Shown: positions 10,723-20,009, counted from the stretch's first letter. The stretch is DNA of 64,000 nt from Bacteroidales bacterium (GCA_021740625.1 JAIOZK010000001.1:62001-126000); one strand, 5' to 3'. Notes: generated by a model from the letters alone, not told the origin. Numbers and translations: made by a program.

Positions 10723-11151
10723 ATGAGATATTCAGTAATAATAATTATGTTGCTTACTTATATGAGTTTGTATGGACAGAATCATAGTAAAATTCCAAAA
10801 GAACTATTATTTAAGTTGGATAGAATGGGTCTTGATGGAGCACAGCTGCTAAATAAATATGAAAGTGCTTTCCTGAATATAGTTTTCAAAGACAGTTTAA
10901 ATGGGTTTAGTTTTACAAACAAGAAAGTGGGATTTATTAAAATTTCTGGTGAAAATGGTAAAATGCATTACTTCGAAATGCAAAAAGGATTTTTTACTGA
11001 TGAGAAGCAGCCATGTGATAATGGCACATTATATATATTCAATACTAATCAAAAGAAAGAAAGCGGTGGTTATGATGCTGCAATTGTTTATTGGAGCAAA
11101 TTTTTACTACCAGTAGATAAGGTAGTTAAAAAGTTAAAGAAACAACTTTGA
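10723..11151 (+). CDS. small secreted protein, candidate immunity partner of the RHS tail
   Basis: 142 residues, not recognised. The first ~18 residues (MRYSVIIIMLLTYMSLYGQ) are a signal peptide ending in a typical ...YGQ|N site, so the mature product (~123 residues) would be periplasmic or surface exposed. No lipobox is present. The body is mixed alpha/beta with one Cys (QPCDNGTLYIF) and ends in a basic helix (VDKVVKKLKKQL). It begins 11 bp after the RHS stop codon, the place where polymorphic-toxin loci carry immunity genes, and is equally AT-rich. The immunity role is inferred from position only; it could equally be an accessory secreted factor. Confidence 0.6.
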   Translation: MRYSVIIIMLLTYMSLYGQNHSKIPKELLFKLDRMGLDGAQLLNKYESAFLNIVFKDSLNGFSFTNKKVGFIKISGENGKMHYFEMQKGFFTDEKQPCDNGTLYIFNTNQKKESGGYDAAIVYWSKFLLPVDKVVKKLKKQL

Positions 11152-11228
11152 ACAAAGTACTTTGTAATTTTAAAGTCTAGCATATCAAAGGATTTAAGTT
11201 TATTAACAATAATTAAATAAAGTGTAAT

Positions 11229-11687
11229 ATGAAATCAGCATTTTTTATTGTAATTCTTAGTATGGGCTGTCATTTTTTAAAAGCTCAGACAAATTATACA
11301 TACGATGCCAACGGCAACCGCACCCTACGAAACACCGTCTCCCTTATGTCCCAACCGGTTGATTCTATACAACAGGACTCCATCAACATCCTGGATGAAA
11401 AAGATTACCTTTTATTGGAATCTAATCATAAAGAGGATCTGGGAGAACAAAGCATCATCATTTATCCCAACCCCACAGGCGGGGCATTTGCAGTCAGGGT
11501 AACAAGCATGCCGGCAGCATTGGAAAGAAAAATGCTTTTGTACAGTATTGGTGGAAATGAAATTTACCGGTCTGAAGATTTTGATGAACTCACGGTGATA
11601 GACCTGTCGGGAAAGGAAAATGGTACCTATGTACTGAAAATACTGCTTGGGGACAAAAGGAGTACGTGGAAGATCATTAAGCAGTGA
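11229..11687 (+). CDS. RHS-like stub with T9SS type A sorting domain
   Basis: 152 residues. A signal peptide (1-20, LKAQ|TN) is followed at once by one YD-repeat-like unit, YTYDANGNRTLRNTV, then a linker of about 45 residues. From about residue 75 comes a complete Por-secretion C-terminal sorting domain (IIIYPNPTGGAFAVRV ... GTYVLKILLGDKRSTWKIIKQ). It is therefore a very short cell-surface product whose only non-sorting content is RHS-like. It is the fourth same-strand gene of the RHS island, 77 bp after the preceding gene. It could be a remnant of a larger RHS-T9SS protein or a deliberate short companion. Confidence 0.7.
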   Translation: MKSAFFIVILSMGCHFLKAQTNYTYDANGNRTLRNTVSLMSQPVDSIQQDSINILDEKDYLLLESNHKEDLGEQSIIIYPNPTGGAFAVRVTSMPAALERKMLLYSIGGNEIYRSEDFDELTVIDLSGKENGTYVLKILLGDKRSTWKIIKQ

Positions 11688-11704
11688 TACAAGGTTTCAT
11701 TGTT

Positions 11705-11806
11705 TAACCGCAAGGTTCGCAAAGGGATACCAAAGTTCGCCAAGAAATTATCTTTCGGTCTTTGTCTTTGCGTTCTTTTTCAAAACCTTGCGCACTTTGC
11801 GGTTAA
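11705..11806. repeat. imperfect intergenic inverted repeat with TTAACCGCAA ends
   Basis: The left arm starts ttaaccgcaaggttcgcaaa and the right arm is its near-complement ending in ccttgcgcactttgcggttaa, so the outer 20 nt of each end pair with about three mismatches. The ~60 nt between also carries gcaaag/ctttgc-type words (caaagttcgcc, gtctttgcgttc). It fits no gene. Similar CGCAAAG-rich palindromic elements are known to me from other Bacteroidota intergenic regions; that is recollection, not a search. Confidence 0.65.
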
Positions 11807-11871
11807 TCAAACTTTTACTATGATGGTTACCGTTCATTGGAATTTTGCATTTTTGCAAAAACTTTCAGTTC

Positions 11872-12591
11872 ATGAAAATCAGCAAAAAACAACTCATCCT
11901 TTTAGGTTTTGTTAATATCCTTTTGATCGTAGTCATTTCTTTCCTTGTAAATTATGCCTATTCAAAGTATTACTGGCAGGACAGGGTAAGCATCAGGCCC
12001 GGGGAGGAAATTACAGATCAGGATACGATCGTTGAGGCCTATGTGGGGCAGTCCTATAAAATCGGGACGGCATTCGAAGTTTATAAAAAAACAGATCCTT
12101 TGTTAAAAGTTGTCAGCAAAAAGCACGGGGCCCTGGAACTGGCTGTGGCTTCAGGAGATGAACATTTTTCCGATCTCGCCAGGCCCCGCGATGCCGTTAT
12201 CAGAAAAACCGGAGAAGGCAACCTGATCCTCTCCATTCCATCCTATACCCACAAAAACACTCGCTCCATCATCATCGGGAATGAAAGCAAAACCTTTATG
12301 GAGTTTAAGAATTCCGACAAGCTGCTGATCAATACGGATAATTTCCGTTTGGATAGCTCAGGCAAGTTAACAGTCAGAGACATTCTTCTCGGTTTTCAGG
12401 ATGCAAAAAATATAAAACAACAAAATATTTCGTATCAGGATTTGATTGACGGGATTGATGCCGGAAATAACAGCCTGCTTCAAAATAAAAATTTAACAAT
12501 TTACCTGCAAAACCTGAATTACGCATTGCTAACAGCCTATCAAAAAATAAACCTGCTTACAAATGAAATTCAAAATTTAAAATACCAGTGA
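11872..12591 (+). CDS. hypothetical single-span membrane protein
   Basis: 239 residues from the ATG at 11872; a TTG nine codons upstream is less likely. Residues 5-25 (QLILLGFVNILLIVVISFLVNYA) form one N-terminal membrane anchor, leaving a ~210-residue domain outside the cytoplasm. The next part (VEAYVGQSYKIGTAFEVYKK ... KKHGALELAVASG) is beta-rich and its middle (SIIIGNESKTFMEFKNSDKL) resembles a small beta-helix such as the GIN/DUF2807 fold, but I cannot assign it. The end is helical (NLNYALLTAYQKINLLTNEI). A dyad TTTTGC...GCAAAA with a CATTTTTG box lies at 11843-11860, a plausible promoter. Function unknown. Confidence 0.65.
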   Translation: MKISKKQLILLGFVNILLIVVISFLVNYAYSKYYWQDRVSIRPGEEITDQDTIVEAYVGQSYKIGTAFEVYKKTDPLLKVVSKKHGALELAVASGDEHFSDLARPRDAVIRKTGEGNLILSIPSYTHKNTRSIIIGNESKTFMEFKNSDKLLINTDNFRLDSSGKLTVRDILLGFQDAKNIKQQNISYQDLIDGIDAGNNSLLQNKNLTIYLQNLNYALLTAYQKINLLTNEIQNLKYQ

Positions 12592-12727
12592 ACAAAGTAA
12601 GGTGTTGGCCATTTACATTTTTTTAACATAATCCTGACAACCCCTTGTGATTTGCCTTTGTCTATTCTGATGTATGGAATACAATATTTTATATATGTTA
12701 CTGCGTTTTATTTAACGAAGAAACCAT

Positions 12728-12735
12728 TATCTTTG
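12728..12735 (+). promoter_or_regulatory. -7-like box TATCTTTG upstream of the subtilase
   Basis: Exact TAnnTTTG match 22 nt upstream of the first candidate ATG at 12758 and 40 nt upstream of the preferred ATG at 12776. No clear -33 TTTG was found. Confidence 0.5.
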
Positions 12736-12775
12736 CTTTCTCAAAGATCTAACTTGAATGGAAAATAGAAAAATT

Positions 12776-15439
12776 ATGAAAAGATTTACACGTTTTACGG
12801 CTTTCATATTCTTAGCTGTTGCTTTAATAACTGCTAACTCATCAATTGGTCAAACTTATCAGAAGTATTTTAAAGACGGAGAAATTTATTTCAAATACAA
12901 ACAGGATGTTGAAATTGATTTTGAAGTCCAGGCAGACAGAAGTGTTGACATAGAAGACACTAAAATTGCTCGTGAACTTAGCGAGAAGTACAATATTCAA
13001 AAGATGTGGCGACCCTCAAATTTAAAAACAGATCGCTTGCTCAAAACCTTTGCAATTTCTTTCACACCCTTTTCTAAAATTGAAGAAATTATAGAGGAAT
13101 TGAAAAAATATCCTGAACTTGAATACGCTGAAAAAAAACCTTATCATTACATTGATTACACACCGAATGACTCCCTCTATAATTTGGTTAGTGGCCCGGG
13201 AAATTGGAACTGGCATCACGATTTGATCAATTCTGAGCAAGCCTGGGATATCACCCAGGGAGATGAAGAAGTTGTCGTTGCTGTGGTTGACAATGCTGTA
13301 TGGATTGATCACCCGGACATTGCCGATAAAGTCGTTGCACAAAGGGATGTAGCACATCATGATAATGACCCGAATCCAGATACGGGTGGTTCACCTGCTG
13401 ACTGGTCGCATGGAACACATGTATCTGGACTGGCAGTCGCTGCAACTGATAATGAAACCGGTGTTGCTGGTGTTGGTTTTAATTGCAGTTTATTCGCAAT
13501 ACGGGCATCCGGTTCCAATCCAAATGGAATTTCGGCAGGATATGAAGGGATAGAATGGGCAGCAGAACACGGAGCTGATATTATTAATTGCTCCTGGGGT
13601 GGTCCATATATCAGCCAATTTGAAAGGGATATTTTGAATGCCGCACACGATATGGGTGTTATAATATTTGCAGCAGCCGGTAATGACAATACGACCCAGG
13701 CACATTATCCATCCAGTGCAGAACATGTTATTTCTGTTGCATCAGTTGATTATGACGATACGAAATCATCTTTTTCAAATTACAGCACAAACGTTGACAT
13801 TTCTTCTCCGGGTGGTTTTTGCTCCCCAGGACCTGCAGGATTATTAAGCACAACTTATGATGAAACCAGCATGGGCTTTTATGATACTTATTATGGTACA
13901 TCCATGGCTTCACCGGTAGCCGCAGGTGCTGCCTCTCTCATCCTGGCTGTAAACCCGGAACTTACACCCGATGAAGTTGAAGATATCATGAAAAACACAG
14001 CCGTTGATATCGATGAAATCAACCCGGGCTATGAAGGCATGCTGGGAGCCGGCAGGATAGATGCTTACGAAGCAGTTCTCAATACACCTTATGCGCCTGT
14101 CTCAGAATTCTCAACCCCTGTTACCGTGATCACTCCCGGAACAGCCATTGATTATATGAACGAAGCGGAAGGTATTCCGGATACTTATGCTTGGACTTTT
14201 GATGGAGGAACACCCGAAACATCAACTGCAGCAAATCCACAAGAGATCACTTATAACGAAGAAGGAATCTTCAACGTGAGCCTTACAGTTGAAAATGAGT
14301 TTGGAACAGATGTGCTGCTGAAAGAAGAATACATCACCGTTACCAGCACCCCAACACCTTATGTTGATTTTGCGTCCAGTGAGGAAAACACCTGCATTCT
14401 GGATGCCGTTTCATTTACTGACCTTTCACTTTACAATCCCACGGAATGGCTTTGGGAATTCAACCCAGGCTCCGTTACATACCTTGAAGGAACGGATGAA
14501 ACATTCCAGAATCCCGTGGTACAGTTTGATGCTCCCGGGTATTATGAGGTTACACTAACCGCTACCAATGAGAATGGTTCATCAAGCCTAACAAAATCAG
14601 ATTACATCTGGGCCCAGGGCATCAACCTGCCTTTCGATGAAACATTTGAAAGCGGTGAGACCAGCAACTTCACCCTTACAGCCAATGAAAAATCCAGCGT
14701 TAAGATCGACAGCAGAGGCGCGGCACCCGGAAGCGATTACGGATTGCATTTCCAGGGTAATACTGCCATTGGCGGATGGACAGGCAGCCCAACCGAAACT
14801 ACTCCTGAGCAAGCCTGGGAAGAAAACACAGATTTTCATGCAACAGCCAGCAATTGTGCTGTGGATGCCACCGGTGTTTCAGGCATTGCCATGACACTGG
14901 ATCTGAAACAAACCTATGCTTTCGGACCCAAAAACTCATGGTTCAGGGTGCTTGCAAATGATGAGCAGATAAATGATATCGTCGGAACTGCCAATTTTAA
15001 CCCACAAAGCGAAAATGATCCCTGGGAAACGAAAATGTTCGATCTTTCACAATTCGGCAACTCCTTCTTTTCCCTGAGCTTACAATCAGCCTGCTATCTC
15101 GCTGATTATTTCTATGAAGGCAAAGGCGACAATGTGTTCGTTGACAACATCACCATTTATAATTTTACCGGTGAAAACGAGCAGGGCAACGAGGCCAGTG
15201 CCCTGATGTACCCCGTTCCGGCAGTAAACCATGTCAACATTTCGGTTGCCGGCATCAAGGAAGATTACACAATCAATATTTACAATGTTCAGGGGCAAAA
15301 AGTCTTTGAAAAGACCAATATCGAGTACGTGGAAAATGCAGTTGAAACGATCGATATCACAGGACTGAATCGTGGAGTTTACCTCCTGAAGCTTGTTACA
15401 AATAATAACGAGCTCACCAAAAAGCTGATTGTTAAATAA
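12776..15439 (+). CDS. secreted subtilisin-like (S8) serine peptidase with PKD domains and T9SS tail
   Basis: Extracellular protease. Numbering from the alternative ATG at 12758: signal peptide (7-31), an N-terminal propeptide-like region (50-135), then the catalytic domain with Asp178 (VVAVVDNAVWIDHPD), His218 (SHGTHVSGLAVA) and Ser382 (GTSMASPVAAGAASLI), a complete triad. Two PKD-type beta-sandwiches follow (about 450-620; YAWTFDGGTPETS and WLWEFNPGSVTY), then a jelly-roll-like segment with ENTDFHATASNC, and a T9SS sorting domain from about 815 (ALMYPVPAVNHVNISV ... NELTKKLIVK). The ATG at 12776 is preferred because it puts a basic residue pair directly before the hydrophobic core. It lies in the same orientation as the two C10 peptidases, suggesting a protein-degrading surface set. 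Confidence 0.93.
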   Translation: MKRFTRFTAFIFLAVALITANSSIGQTYQKYFKDGEIYFKYKQDVEIDFEVQADRSVDIEDTKIARELSEKYNIQKMWRPSNLKTDRLLKTFAISFTPFSKIEEIIEELKKYPELEYAEKKPYHYIDYTPNDSLYNLVSGPGNWNWHHDLINSEQAWDITQGDEEVVVAVVDNAVWIDHPDIADKVVAQRDVAHHDNDPNPDTGGSPADWSHGTHVSGLAVAATDNETGVAGVGFNCSLFAIRASGSNPNGISAGYEGIEWAAEHGADIINCSWGGPYISQFERDILNAAHDMGVIIFAAAGNDNTTQAHYPSSAEHVISVASVDYDDTKSSFSNYSTNVDISSPGGFCSPGPAGLLSTTYDETSMGFYDTYYGTSMASPVAAGAASLILAVNPELTPDEVEDIMKNTAVDIDEINPGYEGMLGAGRIDAYEAVLNTPYAPVSEFSTPVTVITPGTAIDYMNEAEGIPDTYAWTFDGGTPETSTAANPQEITYNEEGIFNVSLTVENEFGTDVLLKEEYITVTSTPTPYVDFASSEENTCILDAVSFTDLSLYNPTEWLWEFNPGSVTYLEGTDETFQNPVVQFDAPGYYEVTLTATNENGSSSLTKSDYIWAQGINLPFDETFESGETSNFTLTANEKSSVKIDSRGAAPGSDYGLHFQGNTAIGGWTGSPTETTPEQAWEENTDFHATASNCAVDATGVSGIAMTLDLKQTYAFGPKNSWFRVLANDEQINDIVGTANFNPQSENDPWETKMFDLSQFGNSFFSLSLQSACYLADYFYEGKGDNVFVDNITIYNFTGENEQGNEASALMYPVPAVNHVNISVAGIKEDYTINIYNVQGQKVFEKTNIEYVENAVETIDITGLNRGVYLLKLVTNNNELTKKLIVK

Positions 15440-15492
15440 TAAGATTATTTCTAACGTATTGTGCAGTTTGAGTGCAAACAACTGTAAACCAA

Positions 15493-15570
15493 GTCACACT
15501 GAGCGGAGTCGAAGTGTGACGGTCCAGTCTTCGATTCCCTGCCTAGCCGGCAGGCAAGGCGCTCAGACTG
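15493..15570. repeat. intergenic palindromic elements
   Basis: Two adjacent hairpins lie in the 270-bp gap between the subtilase and the first C10 peptidase. At 15493-15520, gtcacact pairs with agtgtgac around gagcggagtcga. At 15538-15554, cctgcc pairs with ggcagg around tagcc. Outer agtct/agact words (15526-15530 and 15565-15569) can close a longer stem around the second. Both motif types recur between genes in Bacteroidota genomes as I remember them. No reading frame is supported here. Confidence 0.6.
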
Positions 15571-15709
15571 ACAGCCAATAATATACACAATCAAAGCGCA
15601 GAGCGTATTAATTATAATTAATCTAAATAACTCCCAAGGTATCAATCAATCGATAAGATTTATACTTTTGGGGCTATTATTTTAAAACCTGATTATTAAC
15701 ACATTTGAA

Positions 15710-17827
15710 ATGATGAAACCAAGGAATTACTTCTTTTTGATAATCTTTCTGACAGGCTTTGTATTTTCGGTACAAGCCAGGAAAGTAGAACAGCATGAGG
15801 CTGAAAAAGCAGCCATCAATTATTATTACGAAACGCACAACAAATTTCGCGGAAGCCTTGATTACAATGACATTGTGATCAAAACTATATTCACAAAACA
15901 GCAGAATGGGGAAGCTGCCTTTTATGCATTTGATTTTAAAGGCGGTGGATTTGTAATTGTGAGTGCCGAGGATGCCACCTATCCCATCATCGGGTATGCA
16001 TACACCGGCAAGTTCCCGGTAAACCTGAACGAGAATCCTAACTACAACAGTTTTTTGCAAAGCTATGTGGAGCAGATCGTTTTTGCACGTGACAATAATA
16101 TTGTTGCCGACAATTTTGCCCAAAACATCTGGGATCATCTTCTTTTGAGTTCCGTTGAAGAGCTGAACAGCAGCCGGGACGGCAATCGCAACGTTGAACC
16201 CCTTGTTTCTTCCATGTGGAACCAGGATGATCCTTATAATTACTATGCCCCAGAAGATGCAGCCGGTCCCGGAGGACATTGCTATGCCGGTTGTGTTGCC
16301 ACCTGTATGTCGCAGGTGATGCATTATTGGAGATATCCTGAAACGGGAGAGGGGTCTCATAGTTATTATGCCACTGGTTATGGCACGCAAAGCGCTAACT
16401 TTGGAGCTACAAACTACAACTGGACCTCCATGAAAAATAGCATCGACAACAGCAATCCTTTTGCTATCGCTGAATTACAATATCATGCTGGAGTTTCTGT
16501 TGAAATGAACTTTAGTCCCAATGGTTCCGGTGCCTCATCAACTGATGTTGACAATGCCATGCGGGATTATTTCAGGTATGGCAACGCCACATACATGGAG
16601 AAAGGCAATTATTCAACAACAAACTGGATCTCTATCCTGCAGGATGAACTCGACCTTGCCAGGCCCATGTATTATTCAGGGTTCACCAACGACTGGTCGG
16701 GACATGCATTTGTTTGCGACGGTTATGAAGGCAATCTCTTCCACTTCAATTTCGGATGGAGCGGCTCAGGAAATGGCTTTTACTCCCTTTACAATGTGAA
16801 TGGTTTTTATGTTGACCAGCGGGCAGTTAAGAATCTCTATCCCACAGAACCGGATTATCCTTATTACGCCAGCGGTCAAACCCTGATCACAGAAAAATCG
16901 GGATCCATTACCGATGGTAGCGGCCCGGTTGAAGATTATCTCGACAACACATCCGCCAGTTGGCTGATCAATCCACAAAACGATCAGGACTCAATTAAAA
17001 AGATCAACCTGACATTTGGCATGCTGGACACGGAAGAAAATGATGTGATTACCATCTATGACGGAGAATCCACAAGTGATCCGATTATTGGAACATACAG
17101 TGGCAACGAAACCCCGGGCGGAACCATTAGTTCATCAGGCAATAAGATGCTGATCACTTTTGAAACAGATGGAAACGGCACAGGAGCCGGATTTTATATT
17201 GAATTCTCCTCATCCCTTCCTTCATTCTGTTCCGGAATGACCAACTTCACAGAAGCCACAGCTTCTTTTTCCGATGGAAGCGGTACTTTCAATTATAACA
17301 ATGGCTCTACTTGTATGTACAGAATAGAGCCCGACTGGGCCAATGAGATCACCCTCTATTTTGATGCTTTCGAAACTGAGGAGGATTACGACATGGTGAA
17401 GGTGTATGACGATCAAACCCTGATCGCCACACTCTCAGGAAATGAAATCCCGGATCCCATCGTTGCCAGCAGTGGTATCATGTTCATTACTTTCAACACC
17501 AATGGTTTTGTTACCTATGATGGATGGGAAGCATATTACGAGGTGAACAATGTGGGTACTGACGAAATGGCAAGCATAAGCAGACTTCAAATCTATCCCA
17601 ATCCGACAAAAGACATACTGAACATCAGCCTGAACAAGACTGCCGAAAAATCCCTGGAAATTGAAATGTTTTCAGTGACCGGAAGCCGGGTACACCAGGA
17701 AGCCATTGAATCAGGCTCTGGCATATTCGACATCAGTATTGATGTAAGCGATTTACCCAAAGGGATGTATATCGTCAGATTACACGACGGGGAAGAATCT
17801 GTGCACAAAAGAATTATCATTGAATAA
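15710..17827 (+). CDS. secreted C10 (streptopain-like) cysteine peptidase with CUB-like domains and T9SS tail
   Basis: Extracellular cysteine protease, 705 residues. Signal peptide 1-23 (SVQA|RK), a SpeB-type inhibitory propeptide (HEAEKAAINYYYE ... GGGFVIVSAEDATYPIIGYA), and the catalytic domain with Cys195 (GHCYAGCVATCMSQVMHY) and His332 (SGHAFVCDGYEG), followed by the HFNFGWSGSGNGFY block that gives the Trp of the active site. Two CUB-like domains follow (about 395-505 and 510-610; SITDGSGPVEDYLDN and ASFSDGSGTFNYNNGS), then the sorting domain (about 622-705, LQIYPNPTKDILNIS ... HKRIIIE). It is a close paralogue of the next gene. Confidence 0.94.
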   Translation: MMKPRNYFFLIIFLTGFVFSVQARKVEQHEAEKAAINYYYETHNKFRGSLDYNDIVIKTIFTKQQNGEAAFYAFDFKGGGFVIVSAEDATYPIIGYAYTGKFPVNLNENPNYNSFLQSYVEQIVFARDNNIVADNFAQNIWDHLLLSSVEELNSSRDGNRNVEPLVSSMWNQDDPYNYYAPEDAAGPGGHCYAGCVATCMSQVMHYWRYPETGEGSHSYYATGYGTQSANFGATNYNWTSMKNSIDNSNPFAIAELQYHAGVSVEMNFSPNGSGASSTDVDNAMRDYFRYGNATYMEKGNYSTTNWISILQDELDLARPMYYSGFTNDWSGHAFVCDGYEGNLFHFNFGWSGSGNGFYSLYNVNGFYVDQRAVKNLYPTEPDYPYYASGQTLITEKSGSITDGSGPVEDYLDNTSASWLINPQNDQDSIKKINLTFGMLDTEENDVITIYDGESTSDPIIGTYSGNETPGGTISSSGNKMLITFETDGNGTGAGFYIEFSSSLPSFCSGMTNFTEATASFSDGSGTFNYNNGSTCMYRIEPDWANEITLYFDAFETEEDYDMVKVYDDQTLIATLSGNEIPDPIVASSGIMFITFNTNGFVTYDGWEAYYEVNNVGTDEMASISRLQIYPNPTKDILNISLNKTAEKSLEIEMFSVTGSRVHQEAIESGSGIFDISIDVSDLPKGMYIVRLHDGEESVHKRIIIE

Positions 17828-17852
17828 ACATTAAGCTTACAAGTCTTTTTAG

Positions 17853-17887
17853 AAATGCCATCGTTGATACGGTGGCATTTTTTTTTA
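17853..17887 (+). terminator. rho-independent terminator after the first C10 peptidase
   Basis: An 11-bp stem, aaatgccatcg with cggtggcattt (one G-T pair), around a short loop, followed by a run of T. It separates the two C10 genes into different transcripts. Confidence 0.85.
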
Positions 17888-17918
17888 TAATTTTATATTC
17901 AAATCAAATTCTATTAAG

Positions 17919-20009
17919 ATGAAAAAAGCATATACAATCCTGATACTGTTCTTTTTACTGTATTCATTTCATTCCCATGCTCAATTGATAAATTCTGAAA
18001 TGGCTGCTCATATAGCAAAAAACTTCTTTTACGAAAGGATCAATGCCGGAAATCAAAGGAACTATCAGGATATCCGGATCGATGAAGAACACTCTATATA
18101 TGAATCAGGGATTGCTGTGCTGTACATATTCAATTTTGAGAAAGGAGGCTATGCCATCATTTCCGGCCATCAATCCGCAAGACCGGTACTGGGTTTTTCA
18201 TTGCATGGCAAATACAGCGATTTAGATGTTCCCCCGCAGATGCAGGGATATTTGCAGCATCTTAGCTCCCAGATTTATGAAAACTATCTTCAAGACGCCC
18301 CTCTCCAGGCTGCTGAGGAATGGAATCGACTTATGAGCATTGATCAAAATCGCCTGGAAATATTCAATGGCAGGTCGGTGGAGCCTATGCTTTTTACCAC
18401 ATGGAATCAGGACATATATTACAACGAAATGTGCCCGCCCGACCCATCAGGCCCCGGCGGTCATTGCTATTCCGGATGCGTTGCAACTGCCATGGGGCAG
18501 GTGATCAACTATTTCAGGTGGCCACTTTCAGGTACAGGCTCCTATTCATATGAATGTCCTCCTTATGGCACCCTGAGCGTAGATTTCAGCGAAGCTGAAT
18601 ACACCTGGAATGAAATGCCCCTGGAACTCAATGGCAGCAACATGCCGGTGGCGGAAATATTATACCACCTCGGTGTTTCGGTAGATATGGTCTACGGTCC
18701 CAACGGCTCGGGCATGTATAATCACAAAGCGGCCTACAGCCTGCGGACATATTTTAAATATTCCCCGGAAACGGAATATGTCTATCGTGATTCAACCTCC
18801 ATGGACTGGGATTCTTTGCTTTTGAGTCATCTCGACCGAAACATGCCCATGTACTATGCAGGCTGGTCGGTGCCCAATGTGAACGGGCATGCCTTTGTCT
18901 GCGATGGTTACCAGGAACCCGGTTATTACCATTTTAACTGGGGATGGGGCGGTTCGTACGACGGATACTTTTACACGGACGACCTGACACCGGGGGGCTC
19001 TTATTTTAATGATGCCCAGGAAGTCATCATCAATGCTTTCCCCGATACTGCCAGTTATACATATCCATATTATGGCGCGGGCCTGGATACCCTGACAACA
19101 TACCATGGCACACTGGATGACGGCAGTGGACCGGTCTATGATTACCAGGACAACTTTTACCATCAGTGGCTCATCAAGCCTGCCGATTCCGTTGAATTTA
19201 TCACGATTGATTTCCTGAAATTCGAAACAGCAGCAGCTGATATACTGACCGTATATGATGGCGAAGACAGCCTGAGCCCGGTACTCGGGACATATTCAGG
19301 AAATGAGCTACCCGATCAGATTGTTTCAACAGGTGATGCACTTATGCTGTCCTTTTTAAGCAATGCAGATACCACGGCACCGGGCTGGTTGCTAAGCTAT
19401 TTTTCCGAGATACCGGTATATTGCTCCGGACTGAGTACGATGAATCTTCCTGTGGATACTTTCAGCGATGGCAGCGGCCCGGCAGTCTATCACAATATGA
19501 CCAATTGCCTCTGGAGAATTCAGCCTGAAGGCAATACAGAGATCACCCTGCATTTCCTGGAGTTCAGTACGGAAGCTGAAAATGACGTGTTGAAAGTATA
19601 TGATGGTACAGATCTCCTTGCTGAACTATCCGGAGATGAACTGCCGGAGGACCTCACCGCATACAGCGGTTCCATGTTCCTGACCTTTTCTACAAATGCT
19701 ACGATCCGGGAACAGGGATGGAAAGCTTATTATGAATCAGATGCCCTTGGCCTTGAAGAATTCAAAAGGGGGTCGGAAATCTTGATCTATCCGAATCCGG
19801 CAAATGAAACTCTTTGGATTCACCCTGTTTCTGATCAGGATCAAATCAATATTCTCATGTATTCGATGGATGGAAAACTGCTGAAACAGGAACAATTGCA
19901 TGGAAGTACCGAATATCCAATCAAGCTGAGCGGATTGGAGGCAGGTATCTATTTCATTCATATCCTCACGGATGAAGGGCAATTTGTGAAAAAGCTTGTG
20001 AAGAGATAA
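17919..20009 (+). CDS. secreted C10 (streptopain-like) cysteine peptidase, tandem paralogue
   Basis: 696 residues with the same plan as its neighbour: signal peptide 1-21 (SHAQ|LI), propeptide (EMAAHIAKNFFYERI ... GGYAIISGHQSARPVLGFS), catalytic Cys187 (GHCYSGCVATAMGQVINY) and His324 (NGHAFVCDGYQE), HFNWGWGGSYDGYF, two CUB-like domains (GTLDDGSGPVYDYQDN; TFSDGSGPAVYHNMTN) and a T9SS sorting domain (ILIYPNPANETLWIH ... GQFVKKLVKR). All catalytic residues are kept, so both copies should be active. Sequence between the copies has diverged considerably, so the duplication is not recent. The intervening terminator implies its own promoter between 17888 and 17918, which I could not pin down. Confidence 0.94.
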   Translation: MKKAYTILILFFLLYSFHSHAQLINSEMAAHIAKNFFYERINAGNQRNYQDIRIDEEHSIYESGIAVLYIFNFEKGGYAIISGHQSARPVLGFSLHGKYSDLDVPPQMQGYLQHLSSQIYENYLQDAPLQAAEEWNRLMSIDQNRLEIFNGRSVEPMLFTTWNQDIYYNEMCPPDPSGPGGHCYSGCVATAMGQVINYFRWPLSGTGSYSYECPPYGTLSVDFSEAEYTWNEMPLELNGSNMPVAEILYHLGVSVDMVYGPNGSGMYNHKAAYSLRTYFKYSPETEYVYRDSTSMDWDSLLLSHLDRNMPMYYAGWSVPNVNGHAFVCDGYQEPGYYHFNWGWGGSYDGYFYTDDLTPGGSYFNDAQEVIINAFPDTASYTYPYYGAGLDTLTTYHGTLDDGSGPVYDYQDNFYHQWLIKPADSVEFITIDFLKFETAAADILTVYDGEDSLSPVLGTYSGNELPDQIVSTGDALMLSFLSNADTTAPGWLLSYFSEIPVYCSGLSTMNLPVDTFSDGSGPAVYHNMTNCLWRIQPEGNTEITLHFLEFSTEAENDVLKVYDGTDLLAELSGDELPEDLTAYSGSMFLTFSTNATIREQGWKAYYESDALGLEEFKRGSEILIYPNPANETLWIHPVSDQDQINILMYSMDGKLLKQEQLHGSTEYPIKLSGLEAGIYFIHILTDEGQFVKKLVKR

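Noticed and set aside
15677..16390. Minus-strand 237-codon open frame opposite the first C10 peptidase
   Set aside because: It lies fully within a well-supported gene on the other strand and shows no domain, and its start and end have no signals.
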